From Streptomyces sp. NBC_00178 (GTDB lineage Bacteria; Actinomycetota; Actinomycetes; Streptomycetales; Streptomycetaceae): a stretch of DNA of 64,000 nt. Each line of letters starts with the position of its first letter. Position 1 is the first letter of the stretch. The notes below the pieces were generated by a model. That model was not told the DNA's origin, searched no databases, and saw only the letters and a list, made by a program, of their open reading frames with translations. Of this stretch, positions 45,491 through 54,534 are shown in pieces. The stretch lies in assembly GCF_036206005.1 (NCBI RefSeq), contig NZ_CP108143.1, positions 7,253,044 through 7,317,043 of the forward strand. The letters are read 5' to 3'. The position numbers and the translations under genes are program-made.

Positions 45491-45711
45491 CCCCGTACCT
45501 TCTCCCGTACCGAACCGGCGGTCCGCGACACCGCGAAGCCGTCCCGGCGGGTGAGCCGGCGCTGTTTGCCCTCCCTGTGGCGAACACCGACTGCGGCCTG
45601 CGAGCCGACGCTTTCCTGCTCGCCGCCAGGGACGCGATCGGCACATCCCCTGCGCTCGTCCACCGGTTCCCGCCGTGCGTCGGGCCGAGTCGACGAGCCC
45701 CGCAGGACTGA
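45487..45711 (+). CDS. Small ORF overlapping the carbonic anhydrase stop
   Basis: 74 codons starting ATG 45487 in an ATGA overlap with the upstream stop, an arrangement typical of translational coupling. The sequence (TPYLLPYRTGGPRHREAVPA, then LFALPVANTDCGLRADAFLL) matches no family I recognise. It may be a real accessory gene or chance. The 45712-45977 stretch after it has no supported gene. Confidence 0.3.
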   Translation: MTPYLLPYRTGGPRHREAVPAGEPALFALPVANTDCGLRADAFLLAARDAIGTSPALVHRFPPCVGPSRRAPQD

Positions 45712-45977
45712 CCGTGCAATGTGCGTTACCTGTTGCCCCTGTCCTGCAGGTCGCCGGGGGCCTGGGTTGCGAACGTCAGCCTCTCCTCGGCGCTCCTGCG
45801 GCTGCCTGACCGACGGGCAGGCACAAGTCCGGCCTTCCGCGATCGTGGCTGATCGTGCGGTCACATCAGGCGGCCTGCTGGGTTGCCGTCGGGGTCATCG
45901 GCGAGCGCGATGGTGGCTTGCACCTCTGCTTAATTTTTTAGCGCCAAACGCCCGCAGATGTCGCGGGGGAGCCTGAA

Positions 45978-46753
45978 TTACGCGGCAGCCCGCCGACGCT
46001 CAGCCTCCACCGTGCGCCGCAGGGCCTCCAGCTTGAGCGGCAGCAGTTGGCGCAGTCCGTCGTACCGCAGCCGGCCGACTCGGTACGAAGTGATCAACCC
46101 GTTCTCCTCCAGCGGCATCCCGGGCGGGCGGATCACTGTGCGACCGTCGTCGTCAAGGACGCCATCATGATTCATCCAGAGCGACACCCACAGCTTCGAC
46201 GTGCCATGGGCCCGCAGCACCAGGTCGCCCCGTACATCCAGCCAGCGCTCCAGCGCGGCCCTTGTCAGCGCAGAGGTCTCGACCCACTCCCCCTCGACCG
46301 TGCCGCCCCCCTGCGGTCGCCGCTCGACGTACACCGTGGTGTTGCCCTCTTCAAAGTCCGTGGTGCGCAGCTCGGCCAGTTCCCCGCTGCGCGCCGCGGT
46401 GTCCAACTCCAGCGCGAGCAGAGCGGTGAGCCGGGTTTGTGCGGGGGACATGGCACCTGAGAGGTACTGGTCGAGCTGGCGGGCAGGGCGGAGAGGGCGG
46501 CCGCCTCCGGTGCGGGCGGGATCTCCCCGCCGCTCAGGCCCAGCGGGGGCAGGCCGAGTGCCTCGCGCAGCAGATCGATGCACTTGCGGCGGATCTGGTT
46601 GGTCGCCTCCGACGTAGGCGGGAGCGCGCCCTCGATCCGGCGGTGCCGCAGCACCCCGGACTCCGCGAGCCGTACGTATGGGCCGAGCGCCTCTTTCTCC
46701 AGGAGCCGCCGCAAGCTGCGCCGGGCGCTGACTGGCAGTGCGCTTCGGTCTAG
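45978..46753 (-). pseudogene. Integrase-like (tyrosine recombinase-type) gene, 5' cut by IS and frameshifted
   Basis: Reading in reverse from the IS junction: SARRSLRRLLEKEALGPYVR, TSEATNQIRRKCIDLLREAL, then after a frame change near 46490, TRLTALLALELDTAARSGEL, ELRTTDFEEGNTTVYVERRP, LITSYRVGRLRYDGLRQLLP and a basic tail. The ARSGELAELR segment resembles the first catalytic Arg box of tyrosine recombinases. The terminal Tyr region is not classical. The start was lost at the CTAG target (46750). Confidence 0.6.
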
Positions 46754-46817
46754 GCCGTTTCTTCTGGATCACTCCCGTAGGAGTTGGTTGTCGGTGCGGG
46801 GTGGGAGAGTCCTGGGC

Positions 46818-47321
46818 ATGATGCTGCCGGAGAACCCTGAGCGAGTGCTGCCTGAGATCGGACGCGACTTGTTCGACGTTCTCGTCATCAGGACCGACTT
46901 CAGCGACGACGAGGTGTGGAACGAGGTGGTTGGGGAGTTGCACCGGCCGTGGGGGCCAGACGGTGAGTTTGCCGCAGCAGTGCAGCTGGTCGATGCGCCT
47001 GCTTGGTCAGGAGCAACGGCCGACGAGGTTCTTGCCGCCGCGGTGGATGAGGACCTGGTTGTTGTCTTCCTTGCTGACCTCGGCACCATGCAGTCGCCGG
47101 CGCGGGCGTTGCTGGCTCTGTCGACCAACTGGGAAGAGGTGAGTGGCCTTGACCCCGTCTATTACCAGGAACTCATCGAGTCGCCCGAGCCTCGAGAGTT
47201 TCGAGCCCTGCCTGCCGCAGTGCACGGCGTCCAGGTGGGCCTGGCGCTCGGCAACGAGGACTTCGCAGAGTTCGCCGGGGCTGCTTCCGCAGAGCCTGAT
47301 CAGGTACTGCGGCCTATCTGA
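46818..47321 (+). CDS. DUF6924-like protein (IS cargo)
   Basis: 167 residues from ATG 46818. Features: LPEIGRDLFDVLVIRTDFSD, DDEVWNEVVGELHRP, DLVVVFLADLGTMQSPARAL, and a C-terminal ALPAAVHGVQVGLALGNEDF. The RTDFSDD motif followed by a short helix and FLAD strand recalls DUF6924, a small Streptomyces family of unknown role. The frame is intact. It starts 45 bases inside the left outer repeat and ends 16 bases before the degraded inner repeat. Confidence 0.7.
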   Translation: MMLPENPERVLPEIGRDLFDVLVIRTDFSDDEVWNEVVGELHRPWGPDGEFAAAVQLVDAPAWSGATADEVLAAAVDEDLVVVFLADLGTMQSPARALLALSTNWEEVSGLDPVYYQELIESPEPREFRALPAAVHGVQVGLALGNEDFAEFAGAASAEPDQVLRPI

Positions 47322-47373
47322 CCGGTACGTCGGACGGCCGTTGCCTCCGCAGATGCGAGTCGTTCGTTGGGGC

Positions 47374-48217
47374 ATGTCGTTGAGTGACGCGCATTGGGCG
47401 CGGATCGAGCCGTTGCTGCCGGATCGGACGCCGAGGCGGGGCGGGAGGTGGCGGGACCACCGGCAGGTGATCGACGCGATCGCGTTCAAGTACCGCACCG
47501 GGATTCCCTGGATGGACCTGCCTGAGCACTTCGGTTCGTGGAAGGGCGTCCACAATAGGCTGCGGAAATGGGCATCTGACGGCACCTGGAAAAGGGTCTT
47601 CACGAACCTCCTCTCCCAGGCTGATGCCGAGGGCGATCTGGACTGGGCCGTCGCGGTGGACTCCACGGTCGTTCGTGCTCACCAGCACGCGGCCGGGGCC
47701 CGTAAAAAGGGGCCCCGGTCGAGGAACCCGATCATCATGCACTGGGGCGGTCTCGTGGTGGGCTGACAACGAAGATCCACCTGGCGGCCGACAGCCGATG
47801 CCGCCCGCTGGCCTTTGTAATTACCCCGGCCAGGCTGGTGACGCCCCGGCATTCCCGGACGTGATGATGGGGATCCGGGTCCCTCGGCCGGTCGGCAGAC
47901 CCCGAACGACGCCCACCGTGGTCCTCGCAGACAAAGCGTATTCGTCTCGCGCGATCCGCACCTACCTGCGACATCGCGGGATCCGGGCGGTGATCCCTCA
48001 GCCCGTCGACCAGGCAGCGAATCGCAAGCGGCTTGGCAGCCGCGGTGGGCGCCCTCCGACGTTCGCGCGCGAAGCGTACAAACAGCGGAACACGGTCGAG
48101 CGGTGCATCAACAAGATCAAACAATGGCGGGGCCTGGCCACCCGCTATGACAAGACCGCCACCATCTACCTCGCGGCCCTCCACCTGGCAGGCATCTTCG
48201 TCTGGTCAGCAAGGTGA
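47374..48217 (+). pseudogene. IS5-family transposase with an extra indel
   Basis: Frame one from ATG 47374 (SLSDAHWARIEPLLPDRTPR) reaches an AAAAAGGGG slip site near 47705. A -1 shift continues into GLTTKIHLAADSRCRPLAFV, but one base is missing near 47825 so the remainder (GQAGDAPAFPDVMMGIRVPR, VVLADKAYSSRAIRTYLRHR, NTVERCINKIKQWRGLATRY) is in a third frame. The catalytic residues are present across the frames. Less decayed than the copy at 1258. Confidence 0.85.
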
Positions 48218-48232
48218 TCCGGAGGAAACGGC

Positions 48233-49393
48233 CTAGTGCATCAGCTCGGAGTGGGGGTGCTCTGGCGATGCCGGACAGACGTAGAGCTGCTGGTCGTAGC
48301 CGCTGCCGATCTGGACGGCGGTCGGTTGCCTTGGAGCAGGGTTGGTGCCGAGGGGCGCGACGCGGGCATCGCGAGGGACGCGACCGCGGTCGTGCACCTC
48401 AATGCCTTGGGCGTGGAAGAAGTCGATCACGGCCTGACCCTCCGGCCCAGCGTGGCTGGAGGACGGACTGGTGTGTTCTCGGTCTTCGCAAACTTCGTTC
48501 GGGAGCCAGCTGCTGACGCTGTCGCCCTCGAACGTGGCGATGGTCAGTAGGGCATCCATGTCGCTGCCGCAGGCAGGGCAGAGCCGGGGGGTGGGGTCTG
48601 TGGCGCCCCAGCGAGGCCAACCGCCGACCTTCCAGCCGGGTGCGCCGGCCAACTCACGGTCGTAGAACAACTCGGGGGACGACGCGTAGTCGTCCACATC
48701 CGTGACGGCTGCCTGCCATTCGCTCCAGGCCCCGAGCTGCTCCCGGAGTTCCTTGCTCAATTCCATGTGGTCGGGATATTCGGTGACCTGCTCCGGGTTG
48801 AGCAGGCACGGCTCGGGCAGGTAGCCGTCGGACCGCATCACGGGCGGTTCGGGGGGCGTGGTGACGATGTCGGTGACCGTGGCTGCCGACCGCCAGAACA
48901 GCGCGGTCCTGGGCATGGCCTGGTGGTCGAAGGGGCACCACAGGACTTGGAGCAGGTCAGCTCCTTCAGGTGTGCGCAGATCGGGCACGTCCCGTCGGTA
49001 CAACTGGGCGACGGGCAGCATCGCTATGGAACCCTCATACGGGGCGAGCGCCGACTCCAGTGGATACTGCCGAGGGGGACGGATCCGCTGAAGGGTCTCT
49101 CGTTCCTGCGCGGTCAAGCTCCTGTCGCGCGAGGCGGCACGGATCTGCCGTTCCTGCCGCACGTCCGCCGGGGACAGGGCCGGGCGCATTGTGTCCCTCA
49201 CATGAGGTCCGTCGCAGTGCGGCCACGGCTCGTCGGCGGGCCATAGCAGCGGTCCGCCGATGGAACTGTCCTGCGGTGACGGAGACCCGGGGCGGGGGTG
49301 CAACCGGGTCGCCGTACGTGCCAGCGGGCCCAGTTGAGGGAAGAGCGCGGTGACGTCGAACGGCCGCGGTGGAGTGGTCGGAGTGCTGCTCAT
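48233..49393 (-). CDS. DUF1963-like protein
   Basis: 386 residues from a start at 49393 (MSSTPTTPPRPFDVTALFPQ). It shows the two-lobed DUF1963 pattern: IGGPLLWPADEPWPHCDGPH in the N-terminal lobe, then APGWKVGGWPRWGATDPTPR, LCPACGSDMDALLTIATFEG and QQLYVCPASPEHPHSELMH. CPACG may bind zinc. The stop TAG is part of the CTAG target at the end of the 46750-48236 unit, but the protein seems to end at or within a residue of its natural C-terminus. Role unknown. Confidence 0.7.
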   Translation of the reverse strand: MSSTPTTPPRPFDVTALFPQLGPLARTATRLHPRPGSPSPQDSSIGGPLLWPADEPWPHCDGPHVRDTMRPALSPADVRQERQIRAASRDRSLTAQERETLQRIRPPRQYPLESALAPYEGSIAMLPVAQLYRRDVPDLRTPEGADLLQVLWCPFDHQAMPRTALFWRSAATVTDIVTTPPEPPVMRSDGYLPEPCLLNPEQVTEYPDHMELSKELREQLGAWSEWQAAVTDVDDYASSPELFYDRELAGAPGWKVGGWPRWGATDPTPRLCPACGSDMDALLTIATFEGDSVSSWLPNEVCEDREHTSPSSSHAGPEGQAVIDFFHAQGIEVHDRGRVPRDARVAPLGTNPAPRQPTAVQIGSGYDQQLYVCPASPEHPHSELMH

Positions 49394-49540
49394 AGCCGCG
49401 ATCTTGCCAACTCACTCTGACAACGCTTGCAGCCACCTCGGAGCAATCTCTCCCCAGGCGAAACCTTGCAGGGTTGACCTGCACCTCTGAGGTACTCAAA
49501 CCTCACTTAAGTTCTTGATTCGCCTCCAGCTTTGAGCCCG

Positions 49541-49584
49541 GTGAGATGGGTCGGCAGCGTCCTTCGCTGCTGACGACCCGTCAC
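49541..49584. terminator. Hairpin beyond the Tn3 transposase fragment
   Basis: GTGA-n2-TGGGTCG with CAGCG pairs imperfectly with CGCTG and CGACCCGTCAC around TCCTT. It is a likely terminator or part of a transposon end. 49394-49540 holds no gene I can support. Confidence 0.45.
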
Positions 49585-49590
49585 CGAGTG

Positions 49591-49888
49591 TCATTCCTCG
49601 TCGGCGGCGTCCGGATCGCGCAGCGGACGCAGACCCCCAGGCAGGTCGGGGAGTTGGAAGGAATACCGGCCGAGCATGTTGATGTGATGGCGGACGAACG
49701 GGGAGAGGCGAGCCACGTCCTCGTCGCGGACGTCGAACCCGTCCTCGCGCAGCTGAGTGACGGCGGCGTCCATGTACCTCGTGTTGAAGAGCACCAGGGC
49801 GTTGAGGACCAGTCCGAGTGCGCCAATCTGGTCCTCCATGCCGTCCTGGTAGCGCTGGTGGGCTTCACTGCCCAAGCCTTCGACGGTC
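49591..49888 (-). pseudogene. Tn3-family transposase, C-terminal fragment
   Basis: The reverse frame reads GLGSEAHQRYQDGMEDQIGA, LGLVLNALVLFNTRYMDAAV, TQLREDGFDVRDEDVARLSP and HINMLGRYSFQLPDLPGGLR, the terminal domain of Tn3-type transposases. It is cut after codon TVEGLG by the end of an IS5-family copy. Confidence 0.85.
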
Positions 49889-50503
49889 TTAGAAATCATC
49901 TCATTTGGTTGACTCGGTATTCTGTGAGTCATGGTGGGGATTGTTGAGCGTCTTGTGCCGGACGAGTTGTGACAGTTGTTCCAGCGGGTGGTGCCGGAGG
50001 CGCCGTTGCGGCCGCAGGGTGGTGGTCGACGTCGGCACGGTGACCGGGAAGTGCTGGCCGCGATCGTCTTCGTGGCCACGTCGGGTTGTACCTGGCTGCA
50101 GCTGCCTTCGGCGTCGTTCGGGCCGTCCGGAGCGACCGCTCACCGGCGGTTCTCGGAGTGGTCGAAGGCCAGGGTGTGGGCCAAGCTCCACCGCCTGGTC
50201 CCCGACGAACTCGGTGCCCGCGGCGAGCTGGACTGGTCGCGTTGCGCGATCGACTCGGTGAACATGCGGGCCCTGAAAAAGGGGACCTGACAGGTCCGAA
50301 TCCTCTCGATCGGGGAAGTACGGCTCGAAGATCCACCTGATCACGGAACGGTCGGGTCTGCCCATATCCGTCGGCATTTCCGGGGCGAACGTGCACGACA
50401 GCCAGGCCCTGATCCCGCTCGTGAAGGGCATCCCGCCGATCCGCTCACGCTGCGGCCGGCGGCGGCGCAAGCCCGGCAAACTCCATGCCGACAAGGGCTA
50501 CGA
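49888..50503 (+). pseudogene. IS5-family copy, 3' half missing
   Basis: It has the left end TCATCTCATTTGGTTGACTC and first frame of the element at 52451-53307. A stop replaces a Trp codon early (PDEL-stop-QLF; TGGGAG became TGACAG). The second frame is cut after HADKGYD at 50503 by another IS. The expected continuation is not found on the far side of that IS, so sequence was lost. Confidence 0.85.
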
Positions 50504-51560
50504 CTAACGAGCTCGTGCACGGTTAGCGGTGGGACGTCGAGCTCGGATCGGCGATCATGGCTGCGTGGTGGGGAACGTGACGCGCATAGCGATCATCAGC
50601 GACCGGAGGAGCACGGGCTTGTCGGCCGCTGTGTTCGGTGAACTCGTTGCCGAGGTGGGCCCGTTGTGGCATGAGCGGCACCAGTCCAGGCTTGCGTTCA
50701 GGCCGCGGAAGCGTGCGGTGGGCGCTGGTGCGAAACACCAGATGGTATTTGTCGACCGGCTTCTGGCCGCGCTGGTGCACCTTCGCCATGGGGTTACTCA
50801 TGATGTGCTGGCCTGCTGGTTCGGTGTGGACCGCTCGACAGTTACCCGGGCTGTCGGTGAGGTGCGGCCCCTGCTCGCGGAGCGAGGGTGCACCGTCAGC
50901 CCCGACGTGCGGCTAGGAACTCTGGCCGAGGTCGTGGAGCATCTCGGCCAGGCCGGCAAGACCAGCATCATCGACGGCACCGAGATCCGGGTCCGCCGCC
51001 CGGCCGTCGGCCGCAAGGACCGGGACAGGTTTATCTCCGGCAAGAACAAGCAGAACGCCGTGAAGGCCATGGTCTTCACCGACGGGGACGGGCGGCTGCT
51101 GTTCTGCAGCCCGACCAGACCCGGAAGCTGCGGGGACATCACCCACGCCCGCGAGTTAGGGCTGGTCAAGCTCCTGGCCGACGGGCCAGCGGTCGAGATC
51201 CTCGCCGATGCCGGCTACCAGGGACTCGGAGCACAGACAGGTGGCCGCGTCGTGACGCCGCCGCACCGCAAGTTCAAGAAGAACGCCCCGGACTGGTACG
51301 AGGAGATGCACGAGCGCCAGCGCAAGGCCCACTCCTCACGCCGCATCCGGGTCGAGCACGGCATCGCCCACCTGAAGAACTGGCGGGCATTGGCCCGTCA
51401 CCTTGGCCACCGCGAGCACATGGACGACACCGTCCAAGCCATCGCCGGCCTACTGTCCCAGCAACAGACTGCAGACCGGATCCCGGCTCGGCAGACGTGA
51501 GCACCGAGGCCCCACCGACGCCACCGACGTCGCACCGCTAACCGTGCACGAGCTCGTTAG
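50504..51560. mobile_element. Complete IS5-type element nested in the previous IS
   Basis: Inverted ends: CTAACGAGCTCGTGCACGGT at 50504-50523 (continuing TAGCGGTG) and its reverse complement ending at 51560. Length 1057 bases. It contains a single transposase gene and no cargo, so it serves as an ordinary comparison for the cargo-bearing units. Confidence 0.9.
50577..51500 (+). CDS. IS5-type transposase (DDE_Tnp_4 class), intact
   Basis: About 307 residues from GTG 50577 (an in-frame GTG at 50529 would add 16 codons). It has a helix-turn-helix (VLACWFGVDRSTVTRAVGEV), catalytic Asp in SIIDGTEIRVRRP, second Asp in VEILADAGYQGLG, and final Glu in IRVEHGIAHLKNWRALARHL. Single frame with no slip site. 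Probably active. Confidence 0.9.
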   Translation: MTRIAIISDRRSTGLSAAVFGELVAEVGPLWHERHQSRLAFRPRKRAVGAGAKHQMVFVDRLLAALVHLRHGVTHDVLACWFGVDRSTVTRAVGEVRPLLAERGCTVSPDVRLGTLAEVVEHLGQAGKTSIIDGTEIRVRRPAVGRKDRDRFISGKNKQNAVKAMVFTDGDGRLLFCSPTRPGSCGDITHARELGLVKLLADGPAVEILADAGYQGLGAQTGGRVVTPPHRKFKKNAPDWYEEMHERQRKAHSSRRIRVEHGIAHLKNWRALARHLGHREHMDDTVQAIAGLLSQQQTADRIPARQT

Positions 51561-52101
51561 GGTCTCGAAGGCGGGGTGTCCGAACCGTCACCAGACGGGT
51601 CCGTGGGCTCCGTACTGCTGAAGACGGATGGGTTTTGTGGGGTCATCCACCGCCCATAACATCACCGACCCCCCGCCCTCCGGCGCGGCCCGAACCGCAT
51701 CCGCGCGCTGGCCGGGCGGGCAGCGGTGGTGAACGTGCCCGAGACGGCAAGGCACCTTGGCCTCCCAGCCCACAAATGCCTCAAGCCCGCGGCCGGGTCG
51801 GGAGCAGGCGCACCAGCTCGTGAACCGGGGCGGTGGTGGCGTCGGTGCGATCGCCTGGAAGTTCTCCGTTCGCGATCACGCCCTGGGGACGGGTTCGGGA
51901 GACCGTCCTGCGGGTCATCACGCTCTCGTTTTTTTGCTGTGGATCGGGGGCTGTTCCAAGGAACGGAGGACTGTGGGCCGGGCCCTTGCCGGCCTCCGCT
52001 GCGGTAAGCCGGCCGCACGCCCCGAATCACCCGATCAGTTCAGTACCATGTTCGCCCGGCGGCCGCGCCTACCTACACCACACCTCACCACTGGAGGCTT
52101 C

Positions 52102-52450
52102 ATGGAGACCGAGGACCCGTCAATACGTCGGCGTCGGCTGCGCGATGGCCGGGTGGGCAATCCGGTGGCCCTGCGTATGGGTGTGATCTGGCTCGTCCTC
52201 GGTACCGCGGGCGCCTTCGTTCTCGGCCTCCTCGTCTCCCTGTGGTTCGACGCGCTGCGCGCGATCTTCCTCAACGCACCATCCGGCACCCACGTTTCCG
52301 GTATCTCGGTCCCGCTCGTCATCGCCGGGGTGGTCACGGGAACTCTCCTGGCAGGCTTGGGGCTGCCGGCGGGCGCCCGCCAACTCGACGGTTACCGGGC
52401 CACACGGGGTGCCGGCGGATGGGCCCTGGCGATCGGCGTCGCCGGTCTTA
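52102..52450 (+). pseudogene. Small membrane protein gene, interrupted by an IS
   Basis: ATG 52102 follows GGAGG. The protein starts METEDPSIRRRRLRDGRVGN and has two helices (WLVLGTAGAFVLGLLVSLWF and VPLVIAGVVTGTLLAGLGL) before the insertion. Removing the IS and one TTA copy restores the frame: CTT AGA GGC continues from 53311 to a TAG at 53409-53411, adding about 33 residues with RRPAGRALRSR at the end, for about 150 residues in total. Family not recognised. 51561-52101 before it holds no supported gene. Confidence 0.7.
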
Positions 52451-53307
52451 GAGGTCATCTCATTTGGTTGACTCGCTATTCTGTGAGTCATGGTGGGGAT
52501 CGTTGAGCGTCTTGTGCCGGACGAGTTGTGGGAGTTGTTCCAGCGGGTGGTGCCGGAGGCGCCGTCGCGGCCGCAGGGCGGTGGTCGGCGTCGGCACGGT
52601 GACCGGGAAGTGCTGGCCGCGATCGTCTTCGTGGCTACGTCGGGTTGCACCTGGTTGCAGCTGCCTTCGGCGTCGTTCGGCCCGTCCGGAGCGACCGCCC
52701 ACCGGCGGTTCGCGGAGTGGTCGAAGGCCAGGGTGTGGGCCAAGCTGCACCGTCTGGTCCTCGACGAACTCGGTGCCCGCGGCGAGCTGGACTGGTCGCG
52801 TTGCGCGATCGACTCGGTGAACATGCGGGCCCTGAAAAAGGGGACCTGACAGGTCCGAATCCTGTCGACAGGGGCAAGTACGGCTCGAAGATCCACCTGA
52901 TCACGGAACGGTCCGGTCTGCCCATATCCGTCGGCATTTCCGGGGCCAACGTGCACGACAGCCAGGCCCTGATCCCGCTCGTGAAGGGCATCCCCCCGAT
53001 CCGCTCACGCCGCGGCCGGCGACGGCGCAAGCCCGGCAAACTCCACGCCGACAAGGGCTACGACTACGCTCACCTGCGGCGATGGTTACGTGAGCGCGGC
53101 ATCACCCACCGCATCGCCCGCAAGCGGGTCGAGTCCTCGCAACGGCTGGGCCGCCACCGCTGGACCGTGGAACGCACCATGGCCTGGCTCGCCGGCTGCC
53201 GCCGCCTCCACCGTCGCTACGAACGCAAAGCCGACCACTTCCTCGCCTTCACCAGCATCGCCTGCACCCTCATCTGCTACCGCAGACTCGCCAAATGAGA
53301 TGACTTC
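52451..53307. mobile_element. Complete IS5-family element with TTA target duplication
   Basis: Ends GAGGTCATCTCATTTGG and, inverted, GAAGTCATCTCATTTGG (16 of 17) are flanked by TTA on both sides (52448-52450 and 53308-53310), matching the TNA target duplications of part of the IS5 family. Partial copies of the same element are at 847-1125 and 49888-50503. Confidence 0.9.
52490..53298 (+). CDS. IS5-family transposase made by -1 frameshifting
   Basis: Frame one from ATG 52490 (VGIVERLVPDELWELFQRVV) includes WLQLPSASFGPSGATAHRRF and the first Asp in RCAIDSVNMRALKKG. At CTGAAAAAGGGG near 52832 a -1 shift leads to DLTGPNPVDRGKYGSKIHLI, SVGISGANVHDSQALIPLV, LHADKGYDYAHLRRWLRERG and WTVERTMAWLAGCRRLHRRY, ending CYRRLAK. 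No other defect is visible, so it can be functional. Confidence 0.9.
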
Positions 53308-53539
53308 TTAGAGGCCTTTGCCCGGGACGGCGGGGGTGGCCAGGCGCGTTGAGCCGCCCACCCGCAAAGGCCCCCAGGCGCCCCGCAGGCCGCGCGCTGC
53401 GCAGTCGGTAGCTCCGAGTAGGGGCAGGCCCTCCACGCGCCCGTGGACGGCTTCCTGTGCCACCGGTGGGTGATTCCGTCGATGGCTGAGGCGGCTTCGC
53501 GTGCGGCTGCGTGGAACGGGTGCGGACCGTAGGCGGCAT

Positions 53540-53660
53540 CAGAAAAGGAACGACGCGACGCCTACCCCGCCTGGCCGCACACCTACAATCACCACCGCGG
53601 ACACACCGCGCTCGCAGGCAAACCACCCGTCAGCCGCGTCCCCAGCCTCACAGGGCAGTA
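53540..53660 (+). pseudogene. IS481-family transposase, C-terminal fragment
   Basis: The frame gives EKERRDAYPAWPHTYNHHRG, HTALAGKPPVSRVPSLTGQ and a stop, the usual end of IS481 integrase-core transposases. The catalytic core is missing. Confidence 0.8.
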
Positions 53661-53759
53661 GGCAGTGCAGCTAGAGCGCGGTTACGAGGTGCCGCTACCT
53701 GCAGGATCGGTGCGCAACAACCACCCCGGGACGTGCGGGTGTCGCTCTCCAGGGGCTGA

Positions 53760-54113
53760 TCAGTGGGCGGCGGAGCTGTGGGTGGTGGCCGCCAAGACGT
53801 CCTGATGGATGGTGAAGACCCGGTCCAGGCCGACGATGCGCAGGATGCGGGCGGTATTTGCGGGAACGGATGCCAGGGCGATGCCTGCTCCGTGTTCGTT
53901 GGCCAGATTGCGGGCCGTGAGCAGAGCGCTGATGCCGCTTGAGTCACAGAACTCCAGGGCGGCCAGATCCAGGACCAAGAGCTGCCCAGTGGTGAGGGTG
54001 AGCTTGTGCACGGCCTGTCGTAGTTCGGGCGCGGTTTCGTGGTCGAGGTCGCCGGTGATCTCCAGTACGGGACCGGTGGCGGCGTCTCTGGCGGTGATGG
54101 TCAGTGGTCTCAT
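53760..54113 (-). CDS. STAS-domain anti-anti-sigma factor (RsbV-like)
   Basis: 117 residues from ATG 54113: ITGDLDHETAPELRQAVHKL, LVLDLAALEFCDSSGISALL and VGLDRVFTIHQDVLAA. The phosphorylatable Ser is in CDSSG. RsbV-type proteins, when dephosphorylated, bind an anti-sigma kinase and release a stress sigma factor. The gene follows, on the same strand, the RsbP-like phosphatase at 55351, but an IS now lies between them. The ancestral phosphatase stop (TGA at 54115-54117) is one base before this ATG, implying translational coupling before the insertion. Kinase and sigma genes are not in this window. Confidence 0.9.
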   Translation of the reverse strand: MRPLTITARDAATGPVLEITGDLDHETAPELRQAVHKLTLTTGQLLVLDLAALEFCDSSGISALLTARNLANEHGAGIALASVPANTARILRIVGLDRVFTIHQDVLAATTHSSAAH

Positions 54114-54202
54114 GTCAGGTTTTCACTCGCGGTGGTGGGAAGCGGGGCGGGCACGCCTAAGGCTTGTCCCGTAACTGCTGGTCACGGACAGCCGCAGCCG
54201 TG

Positions 54203-54475
54203 TCAGGCAGTCAGCTTCTTCCAGAGATGCCGCTCGTCGAGGGTCCCGAACCGTACGTCTCCGCGATCAAGGTCGACGAGGATGGGCCAGCAGTCCAACA
54301 ACATCTGCCTGTCGTTCCGCGACGCCAGGTACTGCACGGAGTTGTAGGGCACGATCAGCAGCCGGCCACTCTCGCGGACTCGCTCTGCGTCGACGGCAAG
54401 GGGTGGCTCGTCCGCCCGCTGGCTGCGGGCGAGGAACGCCACGGCGAGTTGCAGGGCTTCGTCCTGCTGCATCAT
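54203..54475 (-). CDS. YrhB/Imm35-like small protein (IS cargo)
   Basis: 90 residues from the first of two adjacent ATG codons (54475), with GGAGA just upstream. Sequence: MMQQDEALQLAVAFLARSQR, SGRLLIVPYNSVQYLASRND, LLDCWPILVDLDRGDVRFG and an ERHLWKKLTA tail. The VPYNS-n-YL and PILVD-n-GDV pattern is that of the YrhB-domain family, many of which are predicted immunity proteins (Imm35). No toxin gene is adjacent. The frame is intact and it is transcribed away from the transposase. Confidence 0.7.
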   Translation of the reverse strand: MMQQDEALQLAVAFLARSQRADEPPLAVDAERVRESGRLLIVPYNSVQYLASRNDRQMLLDCWPILVDLDRGDVRFGTLDERHLWKKLTA

Positions 54476-54534
54476 GCGTCTCCAGTTCGTTGGCCCGATG
54501 AGACGCACCCTATTGGTCCTGGGATGATCTTTGC

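Larger units (their letters stand above)
46750..48236. mobile_element. IS5-family (IS427-like) unit enclosing a DUF6924-like gene
   Basis: GCCGTTTCTTCTGGATCACT at 46754-46773 matches the right end at 48213-48232 in inverted orientation (17 of 20), and both are flanked by CTAG (46750-46753, 48233-48236). A degraded copy of the left end is at 47337-47356 (GCCGTTGCCTCCGCAGATGC), where an ordinary 0.9 kb element would begin. The outer pair therefore adds about 580 bases holding one gene. The ends match those of the 1217-2868 unit, but the cargo differs and is on the other side of the transposase. Confidence 0.75.

Noticed and set aside
45958..46170. Forward ORF starting MSRGSLNYAAARR
   Set aside because: It is antisense to the C-terminus of the integrase-like pseudogene.
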